From the NCBI RefSeq assembly GCF_001592085.1, contig NZ_BCWD01000015.1, forward strand, positions 1 to 58,538: a DNA stretch of 58,538 nt. Direction: 5' to 3'. Of the stretch, positions 56,413-58,538 are shown piece by piece. The notes under the pieces are model-generated. The model was given only the letters and a program-made list of their open reading frames with translations, had not been told where the DNA came from and searched no databases. The DNA comes from Levilactobacillus senmaizukei DSM 21775 = NBRC 103853. GTDB taxonomy: Bacteria; Bacillota; Bacilli; Lactobacillales; Lactobacillaceae. How positions within the stretch are numbered: the stretch's first letter is position 1; each line of letters opens with the position of its first letter. The position numbers were made by a program, and so were the translations under genes.

Positions 56413-58524
56413 TTGCCTACCAAGACAAAAACCAAAACCAGTACCAAAAAGCGGCGGGCGCCGCAAAAAAAATTAGTTATCGTTGAATCGCCCGCAAAGG
56501 CTAAAACGATTGAAAAGTATTTAGGACGGACTTACAAGGTCGTTCCTAGTTTGGGCCACGTGCGTGACTTGCCTAAGAGTTCAATGGGAGTCGATGTCGA
56601 GCATGACTATGACCCACATTACATCTCAATTCGGGGTAAGGGTGATGTCATCAAAGGCCTACGTTCCGAAGCCAAGAAGGCCAAAGCCGTTTATCTAGCA
56701 TCTGACCCTGACCGTGAAGGGGAATCCATTGCTTGGCATTTGGCCCACGTCCTAAATCTAGACGTAACGGCCAAGAACCGGGTCACCTTTAACGAAATCA
56801 CTAAAGATGCCGTTAAAGAGGCTTTTAAGACGCCCCGTTCGATCGACATGGACCTGGTCGATGCCCAACAGGCTCGGCGGATCTTGGACCGGTTGGTGGG
56901 ATATTCCATTTCACCATTACTATGGAAAAAGGTTAAGAAGGGCCTCAGTGCCGGGCGAGTCCAATCCATCGCCCTGTCATTGATTATTCAACGGGAAAAG
57001 GAAATTAAAGCCTTTCAACCTGAAGAATACTGGACCATCGATACCGAATTTAAGAAGGGCCGTGCCACCTTTAACGCCAGTTTCTATGGCTTAAACGGCA
57101 AGAAGGCCGGCCTGAAGGACAACGATGCCGTTCAGGACATCTTAAATAAGCTCGACCGCAAAGGTAATTTCGATATTACCAACGTCGTTCGTAAGGAACG
57201 GAAGCGGTCACCACAGCCGCCATTCACGACGAGTTCCATGCAACAAGACGCCAACCGGAAGCTAAACTTCCGGACGCGGAAGACGATGATGGCGGCGCAA
57301 CAGCTTTACGAAGGGATCAACTTGGGTAAGGAAGGGACGCAAGGGCTTATTACCTATATGCGGACCGACTCCACCCGGATCTCTAGCATTGCCAAGCACG
57401 AAGCTTCAACCTTCATTCATGAAAAGTATGGGGCCGAGTTTGCGGCAACCAAGCCCATCAAGGGTAAGTTGCCTGAAGGCGCTCAGGATGCCCATGAAGC
57501 CATTCGCCCAACCTCGGTATTCCGGACCCCAGCCAGCCTTAAAGAAAAGCTGACGCGGGACCAATTTCGACTCTACCAGTTAATTTGGAACCGGTTTGTT
57601 GCCAGCCAAATGACCAATGCGATCATGGATACCATGGCCGTAACCATTGAACAAAATGGAGTGACATTCCGGGCCAACGGTTCGAAGATGAAGTTCGAAG
57701 GGTTCCTGAAGATTTATAAGGACGGTAAAGAAAAGGATAATCTGCTTCCCGACCTTGAGATCGGTGACCAGGTTAAGTTAGCCAAGACCGATCCGGCACA
57801 ACACTTTACTCAGCCGCCTGCACGTTACTCCGAAGCCAACCTAATCAAGGCTTTGGAAGAAAATGGGGTGGGTCGTCCATCGACGTATGCCCCAACGTTG
57901 GACACCATTCAACGCCGGTACTATGTTAAATTGGTTGGCCGGCGCTTTGAACCCACGGAATTAGGGGAAATTGTCGACCAAATCATCAACGACTACTTCC
58001 CAGATGTGGTTAACGTCGACTTTACCGCCAACTTGGAACATGAGTTGGATGGGATTGAAGAAGGTCATCAGGACTGGGTTAAGGTTATTGACAGCTTCTA
58101 CAAGCCATTCTCAACCGAAGTGGCACACGCCGAAGATGCCATCGAAAAGGTCCAGATCCGCGATGAACCAGCCGGCTTTGACTGTGATATCTGTGGCGCA
58201 CCCATGGTGATTAAGATGGGCCGTTACGGTAAGTTCTATGCCTGTTCCCGTTTCCCAGATTGCCGAAATACCAAGGCAATCGTCAAGGAAATTGGCGTCA
58301 CCTGTCCCGTTTGTCATAAGGGCCAAGTCATCGAACGGAAGTCCAAGAAAAACCGGATCTTCTACGGCTGTTCTCGTTATCCAGACTGTGACTTCGTCTC
58401 ATGGGACAAGCCCGTCGGCCGTGATTGCCCTAAGGACGGGCATTACCTGGTTGCTAAGAAAATTCGTGGTGGGAGTCAAATCGTTTGCCCTAATGGGGAC
58501 TACGAAGAAGCTCCACAAAAGTAA
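56413..58524 (+). CDS. topA: DNA topoisomerase I
   Basis: Relaxes negative supercoils. The 703-residue type IA topoisomerase has a basic N-terminal tail ([17 protein letters not shown]), the TOPRIM domain ([18 protein letters not shown]) and [13 protein letters not shown]. The catalytic Tyr315 is in [12 protein letters not shown]. The C-terminus has two complete four-cysteine zinc ribbons (CDIC with CSRFPDC; CPVC with CSRYPDC). A third one has lost two cysteines (CPKDGH, CPNGDY). The start is TTG at 56413, nine bases after GGAG; no in-frame ATG is close. The dprA-topA order is conserved in lactobacilli. Confidence 0.97.
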   Translation: MPTKTKTKTSTKKRRAPQKKLVIVESPAKAKTIEKYLGRTYKVVPSLGHVRDLPKSSMGVDVEHDYDPHYISIRGKGDVIKGLRSEAKKAKAVYLASDPDREGESIAWHLAHVLNLDVTAKNRVTFNEITKDAVKEAFKTPRSIDMDLVDAQQARRILDRLVGYSISPLLWKKVKKGLSAGRVQSIALSLIIQREKEIKAFQPEEYWTIDTEFKKGRATFNASFYGLNGKKAGLKDNDAVQDILNKLDRKGNFDITNVVRKERKRSPQPPFTTSSMQQDANRKLNFRTRKTMMAAQQLYEGINLGKEGTQGLITYMRTDSTRISSIAKHEASTFIHEKYGAEFAATKPIKGKLPEGAQDAHEAIRPTSVFRTPASLKEKLTRDQFRLYQLIWNRFVASQMTNAIMDTMAVTIEQNGVTFRANGSKMKFEGFLKIYKDGKEKDNLLPDLEIGDQVKLAKTDPAQHFTQPPARYSEANLIKALEENGVGRPSTYAPTLDTIQRRYYVKLVGRRFEPTELGEIVDQIINDYFPDVVNVDFTANLEHELDGIEEGHQDWVKVIDSFYKPFSTEVAHAEDAIEKVQIRDEPAGFDCDICGAPMVIKMGRYGKFYACSRFPDCRNTKAIVKEIGVTCPVCHKGQVIERKSKKNRIFYGCSRYPDCDFVSWDKPVGRDCPKDGHYLVAKKIRGGSQIVCPNGDYEEAPQK

Positions 58525-58538
58525 CGCTTATGAATTAC

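Overview
The window is a chromosomal segment of a low-GC Gram-positive bacterium, almost certainly a member of the Lactobacillaceae. The evidence is the conserved Firmicutes gene order (glyQS-dnaG-rpoD, trmK-nif3, xerD-ribT-scpA-scpB-rluB, cmk-rpsA-der-hup, thyA-dfrA, rbgA-rnhB-dprA-topA), cell-wall anchors of the lactobacillar LPQT type, a KxYKxGKxW signal peptide, and a glycine T-box, FMN riboswitch, CtsR box and cre-like sites. A transaldolase-like gene sits between dnaE and pyk, where many lactobacilli carry pfkA. This hints at an obligately heterofermentative, Levilactobacillus-like organism, but the species cannot be fixed from this sequence.

Layout. (1) 1-2938: a leucine-rich-repeat surface protein cut by the left edge. 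Its C-terminal LPQTND sorting signal lies in another frame, so it looks frameshifted. (2) 2957-10342: glycyl-tRNA synthetase genes behind a T-box, an SdpI-like membrane protein with a structured leader, then dnaG-rpoD. (3) 10343-18307: an accessory block (Rrf2-type regulator, giant MMPL transporter, 1166-residue LPQT-anchored surface protein with a cre-like site) that separates rpoD from trmK. (4) 18395-23991: trmK, nif3, pepT, clpB. (5) 24022-30331: dnaE, transaldolase/fructose-6-phosphate-aldolase-like gene, pyk. (6) 30525-34807: cvfB, xerD, ribT, scpA, scpB, rluB, tightly packed. (7) 34817-38905: FMN-riboswitch-controlled ribU, ypbB-like gene plus recQ, and a LysM protein. (8) 38936-44338: cmk, rpsA, der, hup and a TPR protein. 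(9) 44376-50756: yitT-like gene (minus strand), cca, an ABC-F ATPase, thyA, dfrA and a hemolysin-III-like gene (minus strand). (10) 50822-58524: degV, ypmR-like SGNH hydrolase, ypmS, yozE, rbgA, rnhB, dprA, topA.

Most genes serve replication, translation, chromosome segregation and central metabolism, and are packed in co-directional operons ending in clear intrinsic terminators. No tRNA or rRNA genes, CRISPR arrays, insertion sequences or prophage genes were recognised. The less ordinary signals are the detached wall anchor, the rpoD-trmK insertion with its unrecognised surface protein, terminator-like hairpins between promoter and gene ahead of dnaG and clpB, the orphan structured leader of the sdpI-like gene, and the transaldolase gene with a perfect dyad over its -10 element. 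No completely new multi-gene system is proven.
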